The notes under the pieces were generated by a model. It did not search any database and was not told the DNA's origin. It was given only the letters and a program-made list of their open reading frames with translations. From the NCBI GenBank assembly GCA_011049715.1, contig DRHF01000443.1:1-46240 (forward strand): 46,240 bases of DNA, written 5' to 3'. The translations under genes were made by a program, and so were the position numbers. Shown piece by piece: positions 7,855 through 16,028 of this stretch. Origin of the DNA: Desulfobacterales bacterium (GTDB taxonomy: Bacteria > Desulfobacterota > Desulfobacteria > Desulfobacterales > UBA2156). Position 1 is the first letter of the stretch, and the number at the start of each line of letters is the position of its first letter.

Positions 7855-9945
7855 GTGTTTGAACATATCAAAAAGCGAGACGGTAGAGTTGTTACTTTCA
7901 ACTCACAAAAAATCACACAGGCAATCACAAAAGCCGGAAAAGCAACCGAAGAATTTGGAGAAAAGGAGGCCAAAAAGTTAACCCTCAGGGTTCTCACCCT
8001 GGCCCATGAAATGCGCCTCGATCCCCGTCCGGAAGTAGAAGAATTCCAGGATATTGTGGAAAGGGTACTTCTCGATTCCCCATATTACAAGACCGCAAAG
8101 GCATACATTTTATACCGAGAACAGCATGCTCAAATCAGACGCATAACGACCAAAGCCAACGTTGACCTTGTCGATCATTATATCCAGAAGCTGGATTGGA
8201 AAATCAAGGAAAACAGTAATATGTGCTATTCCCTCCAGGGACTCAACAATTACATTTCCTCGGATATCACCGCAGAATACTGGTTGAACAGTATATATCC
8301 CCCGGAAATCCGAGACGCTCATACGAACGGCGATTTCCACATCCATGATCTCAGCCTCCTTGCTGTCTACTGTGTGGGGTGGGATCTGAAAGATCTTCTT
8401 TTGAAAGGATTTAAAGGCGTAGAAGGAAAAGTGGAGAGTGGCCCACCCAAGCATCTTCGATCGGCCTTGGGTCAAATCGTCAATTTTTTCTATACACTGC
8501 AGGGTGAAGCTGCGGGCGCCCAGGCGATTTCCAATTTTGACACACTTCTCGCTCCCTTTGTACGCTTTGATAAACTTGATTACACAGAAGTCAAACAAGC
8601 GATGCAAGAATTCGTTTTTAACATCAATATACCCACACGGGTCGGTTTCCAGACCCCATTTACCAATATCACCCTCGATCTTTATATGCCATCTATACTG
8701 AAAGATCACCCTGCGATCATCGGTGGCAAGGCATGTCAGGAGACATACGCCGACTTCCAACCGGAAATGGATATGATAAATATCGCTTTTGCCGAGGTAA
8801 TGATGGAAGGTGATGCCAAAGGAAGGGTCTTTACGTTTCCCATACCGACCTATAACATCACAACCGACTTTGACTGGGAAAACCCAAATTTTGAGGCGAT
8901 TTGGAAGATGACCGGAAAATACGGCATTCCCTATTTTTCCAATTTTGTAAACTCGGATATGTCTCCGGAGGATGCAAGATCGATGTGTTGTCGTCTTCGC
9001 CTCGACAACCGGGAACTGCTAAAACGAGGGGGAGGCCTTTTTGGAGCGAATCCGCTGACCGGATCGATTGGCGTTGTGACCATTAACCTGCCGCGGATCG
9101 CATACCTGGCTCAAAAGAACGAGGACTTTTTCAACAGCATAAAAGAAAAAGTCGTTTTGGCGGTAAAGAGTCTCTCCATTAAACGAAAGGTTCTCGAACA
9201 ATTTACTGAACGAAACCTATATCCCTACTCAAAATTTTACTTGCGGGAGGTTAACCAGCTTACGGGTGATTATTGGAAGAACCACTTTTCCACCATCGGC
9301 ATCATCGGCATGAATGAAGCATGCTTAAACTTTTTGGGTGAAAATATTGCTACAGAGACCGGACAGAAGTTTTCGCTTGAGGTGATGGATTTTATTCGTG
9401 GCATCATATCAGAAATTCAGCAGGAAACCGGAGATATTTTCAATCTGGAGGCAACGCCTGCAGAAGGAACATCTTATCGACTATCGATGATTGATAAAAA
9501 ACAGTTCCCTGATATTATCTGTGCCAATGAAGATGCTTATCAACATGGGGCTGCCCCGTATTACACGAACTCCACCCAGCTTCCGGTCAATTATACCGAC
9601 GATATATTTGAAACGTTGATGCTCCAAGACACGCTGCAGACAAAGTATACCGGTGGAACCGTTCTTCACGTGTTTCTTGGGGAACAGGTCAATGATCTCG
9701 GAGCGATTAAAGGCCTCATTCAAAAGATCGCCACGAATTTTCACCTCCCTTATTTCACACTTACACCCACGTTCAGTATATGCCCATCCCACGGTTACAT
9801 CAAGGGAGAACAGACAAAGTGTTACACATGTAGCCAGGAGACTGAAGTCTATTCGGGCGTTATCGACTACCGCAAACCGATCAGAAAAGGGAATGGCGGA
9901 AGGAAAACTGAATTCGGCGTGGGAAAAACATTCCAAGTGGCATAA
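7855..9945 (+). CDS. nrdD: Anaerobic (class III) ribonucleotide reductase, altered glycyl-radical loop
   Basis: About 696 residues from a GTG at 7855, preceded by a G-rich AGCGGGGGGC box. An in-frame ATG at 7765 would add 30 residues that the family lacks. An ATP-cone domain comes first (IKKRDGRVVTFNSQKI), then the ten-stranded barrel with a conserved cysteine in AVYCVGWD and the thiyl-radical region RSMCCRL. A C-terminal zinc-type module (CPSHGY, CYTC) follows. At the place where class III enzymes carry R-V-x-G-Y, with the radical glycine, this protein reads SGVIDY. The codon at 9865-9867 is GAC (Asp) and the arginine three residues earlier is Gly. The surrounding residues still align (EVYS before, then P-I, N-x-G, EF, KTF). 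It is followed 47 bp later by nrdG. Either the enzyme is inactive as read or it uses an unusual arrangement. Confidence 0.9.
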   Translation: MFEHIKKRDGRVVTFNSQKITQAITKAGKATEEFGEKEAKKLTLRVLTLAHEMRLDPRPEVEEFQDIVERVLLDSPYYKTAKAYILYREQHAQIRRITTKANVDLVDHYIQKLDWKIKENSNMCYSLQGLNNYISSDITAEYWLNSIYPPEIRDAHTNGDFHIHDLSLLAVYCVGWDLKDLLLKGFKGVEGKVESGPPKHLRSALGQIVNFFYTLQGEAAGAQAISNFDTLLAPFVRFDKLDYTEVKQAMQEFVFNINIPTRVGFQTPFTNITLDLYMPSILKDHPAIIGGKACQETYADFQPEMDMINIAFAEVMMEGDAKGRVFTFPIPTYNITTDFDWENPNFEAIWKMTGKYGIPYFSNFVNSDMSPEDARSMCCRLRLDNRELLKRGGGLFGANPLTGSIGVVTINLPRIAYLAQKNEDFFNSIKEKVVLAVKSLSIKRKVLEQFTERNLYPYSKFYLREVNQLTGDYWKNHFSTIGIIGMNEACLNFLGENIATETGQKFSLEVMDFIRGIISEIQQETGDIFNLEATPAEGTSYRLSMIDKKQFPDIICANEDAYQHGAAPYYTNSTQLPVNYTDDIFETLMLQDTLQTKYTGGTVLHVFLGEQVNDLGAIKGLIQKIATNFHLPYFTLTPTFSICPSHGYIKGEQTKCYTCSQETEVYSGVIDYRKPIRKGNGGRKTEFGVGKTFQVA

Positions 9946-9992
9946 CTTTTTTTCGGTTTCGAAGTGCAGGGCGTTTTACCTTTTTTTGTGCT

Positions 9993-10691
9993 ATGGTTAT
10001 CGGGGGATTACAGAAAAATTCATTGATCGATTTTCCAGGAAAAGTGAGTTGTGTCCTCTTTTTTTCAGGGTGTAATTTTGACTGTCCCTATTGTCATAAT
10101 CCGGAACTTTCAAAAGGAGAACCACAAAGCAACGGCTTTTTAAGCGAAGAGCAGATTTTCAGTTTCCTTGCAAGCCGGAGGGGTTTGTTAGACGGGGTGG
10201 TTCTTTCAGGCGGAGAACCGACCATCCAGGACGATCTCCTCTCTATTTGCGAAAAGGTCAAACAGCTCGGTTATTCAGTAAAAGTCGATACAAACGGCAG
10301 CCGGCCCGGGGTTATCCGGCGTCTCTTAAAAGAGGGTTTTGTGGATTATATTGCCATGGACATCAAAACAGATCCGTTTGATTATTCCCCGGTAATCAAA
10401 AAGGCTATCGAACCGGAGGACATTTTTTCGAGTATCCGGATCATTATGGCGTCAGCGATAAATTACGAGTTCAGGACAACCTGTATAAGACCGTTTGTAA
10501 ACGAAGGCGTGGTTGAGCGCATTTCCCAATACATAGAAGGTGCAATGCTATATGTTTTGCAAAGATTTCATCCCGCAGTGATGCTCCACCCCGAGTTTTT
10601 TCAGAACAATGAAATCGGGTATGACGACCAAAAACTCAATTATTTAAAATCGATTGCGGAACCTTGGGTCGATAGGTGTATTATCCGTTAG
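9993..10691 (+). CDS. nrdG: Radical-SAM activase for anaerobic ribonucleotide reductase
   Basis: A protein of 232 residues that generates the glycyl radical on NrdD using S-adenosylmethionine and a [4Fe-4S] cluster. The cluster motif CNFDCPYC (C27, C31, C34) is intact. It is followed by GGEPT (the SAM-binding GGE) and a partial TIM barrel (YIAMDIKTDP). The N-terminus GGLQKNSLIDFPGKVSCVLFFSG is typical of the longer NrdG-like activases of strict anaerobes. It lies 47 bp after nrdD. The activase looks fully functional even though its presumed target lacks the usual radical glycine. Confidence 0.9.
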   Translation: MVIGGLQKNSLIDFPGKVSCVLFFSGCNFDCPYCHNPELSKGEPQSNGFLSEEQIFSFLASRRGLLDGVVLSGGEPTIQDDLLSICEKVKQLGYSVKVDTNGSRPGVIRRLLKEGFVDYIAMDIKTDPFDYSPVIKKAIEPEDIFSSIRIIMASAINYEFRTTCIRPFVNEGVVERISQYIEGAMLYVLQRFHPAVMLHPEFFQNNEIGYDDQKLNYLKSIAEPWVDRCIIR

Positions 10692-10771
10692 ACCTATCGC
10701 AGTCCTCCCAACACCTGTTCTATTCAAAATCCTTGTTTAAGAATTCAACGCGTGGTATTAAAATTGATAGT

Positions 10772-11530
10772 ATGGAATCGGTATACATTCGCCTTCGCAA
10801 ATGTGCCCATGAGATCGCTTCGCGTTTTTCAGACCCCAGCTTTTACCACGATCTTTTCTGGGCCAATCAAATATCTAGGCAATTTTTTGACACAGATCCG
10901 ATAATTTCAAAATTGCGGGTATTTGTTTCAGAGCATTTGGAGGACGACTTCGGCCATGGCTTAGAACATGCGATAAAAGTCTCCCTAGATTCTGGAGCCA
11001 TCGTGATTGTCGAAAGCAAAAATGCCGGATATTCCAGGGATTTAACAGAACGAGAACTACTCAAAGCCCAGTCTGCCGGCCTCCTTCACGACATCAAACG
11101 CAAACAAAAAAATCATGCGCTAAAAGGGGCGAATTCCGCAGAACAGGTTCTGAAAGGCTACCCATTCTTACCCGAAGAGGTGACGATGATCTGTCAGGCT
11201 ATCCGCAACCATGAAGCGTTTAAAGACAATGAAGGATCGGATTTAAAAGAGGATTCTCTTGTTTCAAACTGCCTTTATGACGGCGATAAATTTCGTTGGG
11301 GGCCTGACAATTTTACAGATACCATCTGGGACATGGTATCATTTTTCAAAACCCCGATCTCCAAATTTATCGCCCACTACCCCCAGGGGATGGAGGGGTT
11401 GGCCAAGATCAAACAGACATTCCGAACCGATACGGGGAAAAAATATGGTCCCCAGTTTATTGATACAGGGATTTCCATCGGAGAGGAGCTGTTTCGGGTG
11501 ATCAATACCGAGTTTCGCTCCTATTTGTAA
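10772..11530 (+). CDS. HD-domain phosphohydrolase-like protein
   Basis: About 252 residues from ATG 10772; an in-frame upstream ATG at 10676 overlaps nrdG and is less likely. The HD metal-site pattern is visible: H in GHGLEHA, the HD pair in LLHDIKRK, H in IRNHEAF and a later D in YDGDKF. HD proteins hydrolyse phosphate esters, often of nucleotides. The C-terminal half (FRWGPDNFTDTIWDM) is not recognised. It is probably co-directional with nrdDG, but the ribosome-binding site is weak, so co-translation is uncertain. Confidence 0.65.
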   Translation: MESVYIRLRKCAHEIASRFSDPSFYHDLFWANQISRQFFDTDPIISKLRVFVSEHLEDDFGHGLEHAIKVSLDSGAIVIVESKNAGYSRDLTERELLKAQSAGLLHDIKRKQKNHALKGANSAEQVLKGYPFLPEEVTMICQAIRNHEAFKDNEGSDLKEDSLVSNCLYDGDKFRWGPDNFTDTIWDMVSFFKTPISKFIAHYPQGMEGLAKIKQTFRTDTGKKYGPQFIDTGISIGEELFRVINTEFRSYL

Positions 11531-11557
11531 TTCTGGTTCATTGACTGAAAGTTTGGT

Positions 11558-12064
11558 TCAAAGATCAACCTCAAATTTTTGCTCGGTCACACGCTTTCCC
11601 CATTGACTCCCCGCCTGTTCCGCCACAAAACGGAAACGATATTTTTCATAGAGATGCCGCGCGGCGTCAAGGCCTGAGAAAGTCCAAAGATAGATGCGAT
11701 CAAATTTCGCTTTTCTGCAAAAATCGATCGCTTGTCCCAAAAGTCGGTTACCGGTACCAACATTCTGATACTCCGGCGCCAGAATAAACCACCGCAGATG
11801 CGCTTCTCCCGCGTCTGCATGGATCCCATCAATGGCTATGGCACCGACAATCTGTGTGTTTGCAACTGCGGTCCAAAGGCCATCTCGGTTCTCCTCGAAT
11901 CGACTTAAAAACTCTACTAACTCAGATGCAACCTTAGATTCAAAAAAGAGACCGAACTCCCAATGCTGATGATAGTATCTGGCATGTAATTCGGTAATTC
12001 GGCCGATTGCGCCCGGACTATAACCGTACCGGATGACCGGTTCTTCAATTTTTTTTTGTTTCAC
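11558..12064 (-). CDS. GNAT-family N-acetyltransferase
   Basis: A protein of 168 residues with the GNAT acetyl-CoA-binding core: a beta strand (LRWFILAPEYQNVGTGNRLL) in which the P-loop-like Q/R-x-x-G-x-G/A appears as QNVGTG. The later IYLWTFSGLDAARHLYEKYRFRFV is the typical strand/helix 4 region. It begins with a GTG that overlaps the TGA of the preceding gene (GTGA, 12061-12064), so translation is probably coupled to the HD protein. The acetyl acceptor is unknown. MarR-GNAT fusions have a similar acetyltransferase part, but no MarR domain is present. Confidence 0.85.
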   Translation of the reverse strand: MKQKKIEEPVIRYGYSPGAIGRITELHARYYHQHWEFGLFFESKVASELVEFLSRFEENRDGLWTAVANTQIVGAIAIDGIHADAGEAHLRWFILAPEYQNVGTGNRLLGQAIDFCRKAKFDRIYLWTFSGLDAARHLYEKYRFRFVAEQAGSQWGKRVTEQKFEVDL

Positions 12065-12630
12065 GCCAATCCTATATCCTCTGCGACCTCTCGCATGCCC
12101 ATAATGGTACCGGTTATCAGATCCTGCAATTCCATATCCAGCATCTGAGCGCCTTTTTCGATGATCGATCTATTCACACCTGCTGCGAATCTTTTGTCTT
12201 TCCACTTCTTTTTTACAGATTTGACCTTTAAATCCATGACACTTTTTGAGGGCCGAACCAATGCGGTTGTCACCACCAGGCCGGTGAGTTCGTCCACAGC
12301 ATAAAGTATTTTCTCCAGATCGGTCTCCGGCTGTACATCAATGCAAATCCCCCATCCATGGCTTATGGCAGCCCGGATATATTCCTCGGGCCAGTTCTGC
12401 TCCCGGAGTATTTCCTTGGTTCTTTTACAATGTCTCTCCGGAAACTGCTCATAATCAAGATCGTGGATCAGTCCAATAATCCCCCATTTTTCTTCATCTT
12501 CCCCACGTGTTCTGGCAAAATAGCGCATGACACCTTCCACTGCCAGAGCATGTTTGATGAGACTCTCATTCTGGTTGTATTTTGAAAGAAGATCAAAGGC
12601 CTCTTTCCGCGTCGGTATTTTTGAAGTCAT
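12061..12630 (-). CDS. HDIG-type HD-domain hydrolase
   Basis: A protein of 189 residues. The HD constellation is complete: H in LIKHALAV, HD in LIHDLDYE, H in AISHGWG and D in YAVDELTG. This matches small stand-alone HDIG proteins that act as metal-dependent phosphohydrolases. The TGA overlaps the GTG of the acetyltransferase gene. An upstream AGGAGGCAACATAATG arrangement gives a strong ribosome-binding site for the ATG at 12630. The substrate is unknown. Confidence 0.8.
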   Translation of the reverse strand: MTSKIPTRKEAFDLLSKYNQNESLIKHALAVEGVMRYFARTRGEDEEKWGIIGLIHDLDYEQFPERHCKRTKEILREQNWPEEYIRAAISHGWGICIDVQPETDLEKILYAVDELTGLVVTTALVRPSKSVMDLKVKSVKKKWKDKRFAAGVNRSIIEKGAQMLDMELQDLITGTIMGMREVAEDIGLA

Positions 12631-12676
12631 TATGTTGCCTCCTGATTTTTTTAAAAAAACTCTCCTTTGCCCAGCG

Positions 12677-13618
12677 TCATCCCTTGTTCAGTATTTCTAC
12701 AATCTGATTCCGATACTGACGACTCTGATCATCTGCAGCGACTACATCGATATCTGAGGGAGACGATGCCCCGATACCGATCTCTGCTGCTCTGGCGATC
12801 TGTTCATGATCAAAAATCTTTGGTTCCATGATCTGATTGTTACTCCCCAGCAACTTCAACACCGCCACACCTACTGCATCGATTGCCACGCGGTCGGTGG
12901 AGGTTAGAAAAAGATTTCCCGCCGCCCGTTTGCCGTTCGCCGGACCACCGTCAACAAAAGCGTCAATCCCGTCCAGCACGACCAGGTTGGGTTTAAAAGG
13001 CGCATTTATTTCTGCGATCAATTTTCGTTGATGGGGTGATGTGTGGAGTTCCGACATGTAGTCATAACCATGCCGGTTCGTGGGAACTACGCCCACATGG
13101 AGTTTCAAGGAAAGGGTAAAGACACCGCCAAACTGATGGGTCTTTAGACAGCAGGTCGAAATAAGGCATTCCGCCTCCAAAATGGGACGCGCAATTCGAA
13201 ATCCATCCTGCCAGTGGCTCTCTTTAGCGTCGACCTTCACCCAGTCTTTCTGGTCCAATTTGTCGAAGTCGATGATTTTTACATCGAGCTTCTGCATCAG
13301 CGGAAAGATCCCTTTCTGCGCCATAACTTCTTTGGTCAATGGATAGCTCCGTTCTCCGAGGCTCACAGATCTGGCCCCCATTTGCCATGCCGTCTCTACA
13401 ACGGCCTGGAGGGTATCGTTGTGGGTCGAACCCGGCGTGTGGTCTGCGGTGTTGAAATTGGGTTTGATCAACACGTTCTTGTTCTTTACCGGGTTGATCC
13501 CAAGGGCGCTTATCGAACCCTCAACCCCCGATTTTCTGTCTGTTGTCCTCAAAAGGGCTACGCGAGTCTTTGGATGAGACATTGCTTTCGTTTCCTTTTC
13601 CTTCGGTTGGATTGCCAT
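12677..13618 (-). CDS. DUF362-family protein
   Basis: A protein of 313 residues of the DUF362 family (VLIKPNFNTADHTPGSTHNDTL, AECLISTCCLKTHQFGGVFTLSLK, NLVVLDGIDAFVDGGPANG). The family often occurs with iron-sulfur proteins, but no ferredoxin domain is attached here. Its function is not established. A second in-frame ATG 12 codons in (MSHPKTRVAL) could be the true start. The gene lies 13 bp after the thioredoxin-reductase-like gene and probably shares its transcript. Confidence 0.85.
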   Translation of the reverse strand: MAIQPKEKETKAMSHPKTRVALLRTTDRKSGVEGSISALGINPVKNKNVLIKPNFNTADHTPGSTHNDTLQAVVETAWQMGARSVSLGERSYPLTKEVMAQKGIFPLMQKLDVKIIDFDKLDQKDWVKVDAKESHWQDGFRIARPILEAECLISTCCLKTHQFGGVFTLSLKLHVGVVPTNRHGYDYMSELHTSPHQRKLIAEINAPFKPNLVVLDGIDAFVDGGPANGKRAAGNLFLTSTDRVAIDAVGVAVLKLLGSNNQIMEPKIFDHEQIARAAEIGIGASSPSDIDVVAADDQSRQYRNQIVEILNKG

Positions 13619-13631
13619 TTTTTTCTGCCTC

Positions 13632-14537
13632 TCATTTCATTTTTTTAGCATGTTTGGCAGCGGAAAGCCCGGCGACACAACCTTCCCCAACCGCCTTGGC
13701 CACCTGCCATGGTGGCCCGCAGATATCACCTGCTGCATAAATGCCCACCACATTGGTCTGTTGTTGTTTGTCCGTCACAATAAACTGAAATTTTTCATCA
13801 TCCAAGGCAACGCCAAGACTACTCGCCAGCTCAACCGCCCCCTTTGCGCCGGTTTCTATGAACACACCATTGATGTTTAGCGTTTCATCGTTGTCCATCA
13901 CAACGCCTTCGACCGAATCACGACCGATGATCTCTTTGACCCTGCGTCCCAAATGGACCTGAACAGCCGACGCTTTAACCTGATACTCAAGGTGGTTTGA
14001 AACTTGAAGTCGATCTGAAACAAGATGGACGTTTTTGGCATAAAATAGAAGCGTTAGCGCACCTGAAACAGCTGCCGATTCATTTCCGACAATAGCAACC
14101 GTTTCATTCTTGTAGAAGTTCGCATCACAGTCCACACAGTAACTCACCCCTTTCCCGAAAAATTCCTTCTCTCCCGGGACACCCAAACGGTTGCGCGTCA
14201 CCCCCATTGCAAGGATAAGGGTTCGAGCTTTGATCGTCTGATCGCTTTCAGTCAAAAAATTGAAAAGGTCGCCCTCGTGGGCGGTTTTGATAACATCTTC
14301 ATGGAGAAAATCAGCGCCTGAATTCGATGCCTGTTCCATACCTTGCAAAAGAAGCGCTTCTCCCGAAGTTTCACCCAAACAACAGTAATTTTCGACATGG
14401 GCTCTATACAAGCTCGATTTGTGCTTCCTCCCCATCACCAGGACGCGGACCTTGGCGCGTGCAGCGTGAATGGCTGCCTGGAGACCGGCAGGGCCCGTAC
14501 CGAAGATGACCACATCATATAATGCCTGATCTTCCAT
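13632..14537 (-). CDS. Thioredoxin-reductase-like FAD/NAD(P)H flavoprotein
   Basis: A protein of 301 residues with the fold of low-molecular-weight thioredoxin reductases. It has the FAD motif GTGPAG (13-18), a redox-active C134-V-D-C137, a second nucleotide-binding site VGNESAAVSGA and the closing FAD motif IYAAGDICG. The NAD(P)H motif is GNESAA rather than GGGxxA, which suggests a changed or weak nucleotide preference. It lies directly upstream of DUF362 and is divergent from the xdhC-like gene. It could serve thioredoxin or another disulfide partner; no thioredoxin gene is adjacent. Confidence 0.85.
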   Translation of the reverse strand: MEDQALYDVVIFGTGPAGLQAAIHAARAKVRVLVMGRKHKSSLYRAHVENYCCLGETSGEALLLQGMEQASNSGADFLHEDVIKTAHEGDLFNFLTESDQTIKARTLILAMGVTRNRLGVPGEKEFFGKGVSYCVDCDANFYKNETVAIVGNESAAVSGALTLLFYAKNVHLVSDRLQVSNHLEYQVKASAVQVHLGRRVKEIIGRDSVEGVVMDNDETLNINGVFIETGAKGAVELASSLGVALDDEKFQFIVTDKQQQTNVVGIYAAGDICGPPWQVAKAVGEGCVAGLSAAKHAKKMK

Positions 14538-14663
14538 ATTACCCTATCCATTGGTTATGTTACGAAGTTGTGATGCTGTTTTACCCAAGTTTGTCTATCA
14601 CAAAGCAATAAAAACCGCAATGGCATGAAAAGCAGACAGTATACACCCGGGCAGGAGTTGTGA

Positions 14664-14708
14664 CCGGTGGGTTTCTGTTTTCCCAAAGTCAGGGGACAAA
14701 AACACCGG
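14664..14708. other. Long imperfect inverted repeat in a divergent promoter region
   Basis: CCGGTG at 14664-14669 pairs with CACCGG at 14703-14708. Inner complementary blocks (GTTT with AAAC, CCC with GGG) bring the arms together around AAAGTCA. It lies in the 338-bp gap between the reverse-strand flavoprotein gene and the forward xdhC-like gene, upstream of the latter's promoter. It could be an operator, or a leader hairpin on the reverse transcript. The rest of the gap shows no gene. Confidence 0.4.
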
Positions 14709-14720
14709 CTTGGAATCTAT

Positions 14721-14749
14721 TTTACAAACGAAAAAGAGAAGTATATAAT
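14721..14749 (+). promoter_or_regulatory. Strong sigma-70-type promoter for the xdhC-like genes
   Basis: TTTACA at 14721-14726, a spacer of exactly 17 nt, and a perfect TATAAT at 14744-14749. The predicted transcript would have an untranslated leader of about 120 nt before the ATG at 14876. Confidence 0.6.
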
Positions 14750-14875
14750 GCTTAATCAAATAAAAAAGAGATTCAATTTTATAGTTATTTTTTATGTAGA
14801 CCATGAAAATTTTTTTACATCCGATTACCGAACTGTTTCCTTCAAATCACCAATCAAAAAGGGTCGATTACGAAT

Positions 14876-15631
14876 ATGATTTCACGCATAACCGATCTTC
14901 TTGAAACTTCCCGGACATTCTGCCTGGCAACGGTTATTTCTTCGTCTGTTAAGGACATCATGCCGGGAAACAAAACCATTGTTTTGGATGACGGTTCCGT
15001 CGAAGGTGGTACGGGGAACAAACAATTGGACGGGCTTATATATAAATATGCAATTCAGGCTTTGAGGACACAGAAAAAACAGATAATCGATATTGTGCAA
15101 GGCCTAAGTGTTTTTTTCGATATCATTGCTCAAAAGGCTAAACTGGTCATTTGTGGAGCAGGACATATTGCCAAACCGCTTGCCCAATTTGCCCGCAAAG
15201 TCGATTTTTCTGTTACCGTGATTGATGACCGTACGGATTCCGCTGACCCATCCCTTTTTGAGGGGTGCGAGGTCATTGCCGATGACTTCGTTGTGGCCCT
15301 TCAAAATGCGAATATTAATACATCTTCATTTGTGGTCATCATCACCCGGGGACATGAACATGATACGGAATGTCTATCGGAAATTCTTCCCCGGAAAACA
15401 GCCTATGTCGGGCTTATCGGCAGTCGTAGAAGGGTGGGTTTTGTTCTTGAAATGCTTTCCAATCAGGGAATTCCTTCTGATCGGCTTAAGGATGTTTTTA
15501 CCCCGATTGGATTACCGATTGGAGCGGAATCACCTGAGGAAATCGCACTTTCAATTACCGCTGAACTTGTCTGTGTTCGTCGAAAAACCAGCGTGCAGGC
15601 CAAAAAACTAAGGAGTGTCATCGGCATATAA
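14876..15631 (+). CDS. XdhC/CoxI-like protein with C-terminal Rossmann domain
   Basis: A protein of 251 residues. The C-terminal half is the XdhC Rossmann domain (LVICGAGHIAKPLAQFA, TVIDDRTDSA, VIITRGHEHDTE, YVGLIGSRRRV, PIGLPIGAESPEEIALSI). The N-terminal 80 residues correspond to the CoxI domain but lack its usual GSxPRxxGAKM and IGGG signatures. XdhC proteins bind molybdenum cofactor, help sulfurate it and deliver it to xanthine-dehydrogenase-family hydroxylases. The next gene, 10 bp on, carries the missing canonical CoxI domain, so the two probably act as a split pair. Confidence 0.87.
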   Translation: MISRITDLLETSRTFCLATVISSSVKDIMPGNKTIVLDDGSVEGGTGNKQLDGLIYKYAIQALRTQKKQIIDIVQGLSVFFDIIAQKAKLVICGAGHIAKPLAQFARKVDFSVTVIDDRTDSADPSLFEGCEVIADDFVVALQNANINTSSFVVIITRGHEHDTECLSEILPRKTAYVGLIGSRRRVGFVLEMLSNQGIPSDRLKDVFTPIGLPIGAESPEEIALSITAELVCVRRKTSVQAKKLRSVIGI

Positions 15632-15641
15632 GGAGAAACTG

Positions 15642-15962
15642 ATGAACGATGGGGAAATATTTAATCGACTTGTAGATCTTCAACAAAATGGCATCGCTTC
15701 ATGTCTTGCCACCATTGTCCGTACCGCCGGATCCACCCCACGGGAGGTTGGTGCAAAGATGCTTATCTGTCTTGATGGGACAACCTATGGCTCAATCGGC
15801 GGGGGGTGTGGGGAAAGACAGGTTCAAAGTGCGGCCATCCGGTGCCTTCTTAAGGACAAAAAACCGGAAATCCTTGACATTGATTTGACGGATGACCTGG
15901 GTATAAAGGACGGAGATGTCTGTGGTGGCAATCTCTCGGTTTTTGTTGAACCGTTTTTCTAA
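15642..15962 (+). CDS. Stand-alone XdhC/CoxI N-domain protein
   Basis: A protein of 106 residues from ATG 15642, with a strong AAGGAG box 7 nt upstream. It contains the full CoxI signature: ATIVRTAGSTPREVGAKM, then GSIGGGCGE and a C-terminal DGDVCGGNLSVFVEPF. In typical XdhC this domain is fused ahead of a Rossmann domain; here it is separate and follows that half-protein by 10 bp. The expected role is molybdenum-cofactor handling for a Mo-hydroxylase. No hydroxylase gene is in the window. Confidence 0.87.
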   Translation: MNDGEIFNRLVDLQQNGIASCLATIVRTAGSTPREVGAKMLICLDGTTYGSIGGGCGERQVQSAAIRCLLKDKKPEILDIDLTDDLGIKDGDVCGGNLSVFVEPFF

Positions 15963-16028
15963 GGTACTTATTGCAGGCCCTAGACAATTTCGTCCGAGTC
16001 GCCGATCGTTAAGACAACCCCGTTTTCT

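Noticed and set aside
14667-14879. Forward ORF of 70 codons before the xdhC-like gene
   Set aside because: It runs through the -35/-10 promoter and an AT-rich leader, has no ribosome-binding site and no recognisable sequence.
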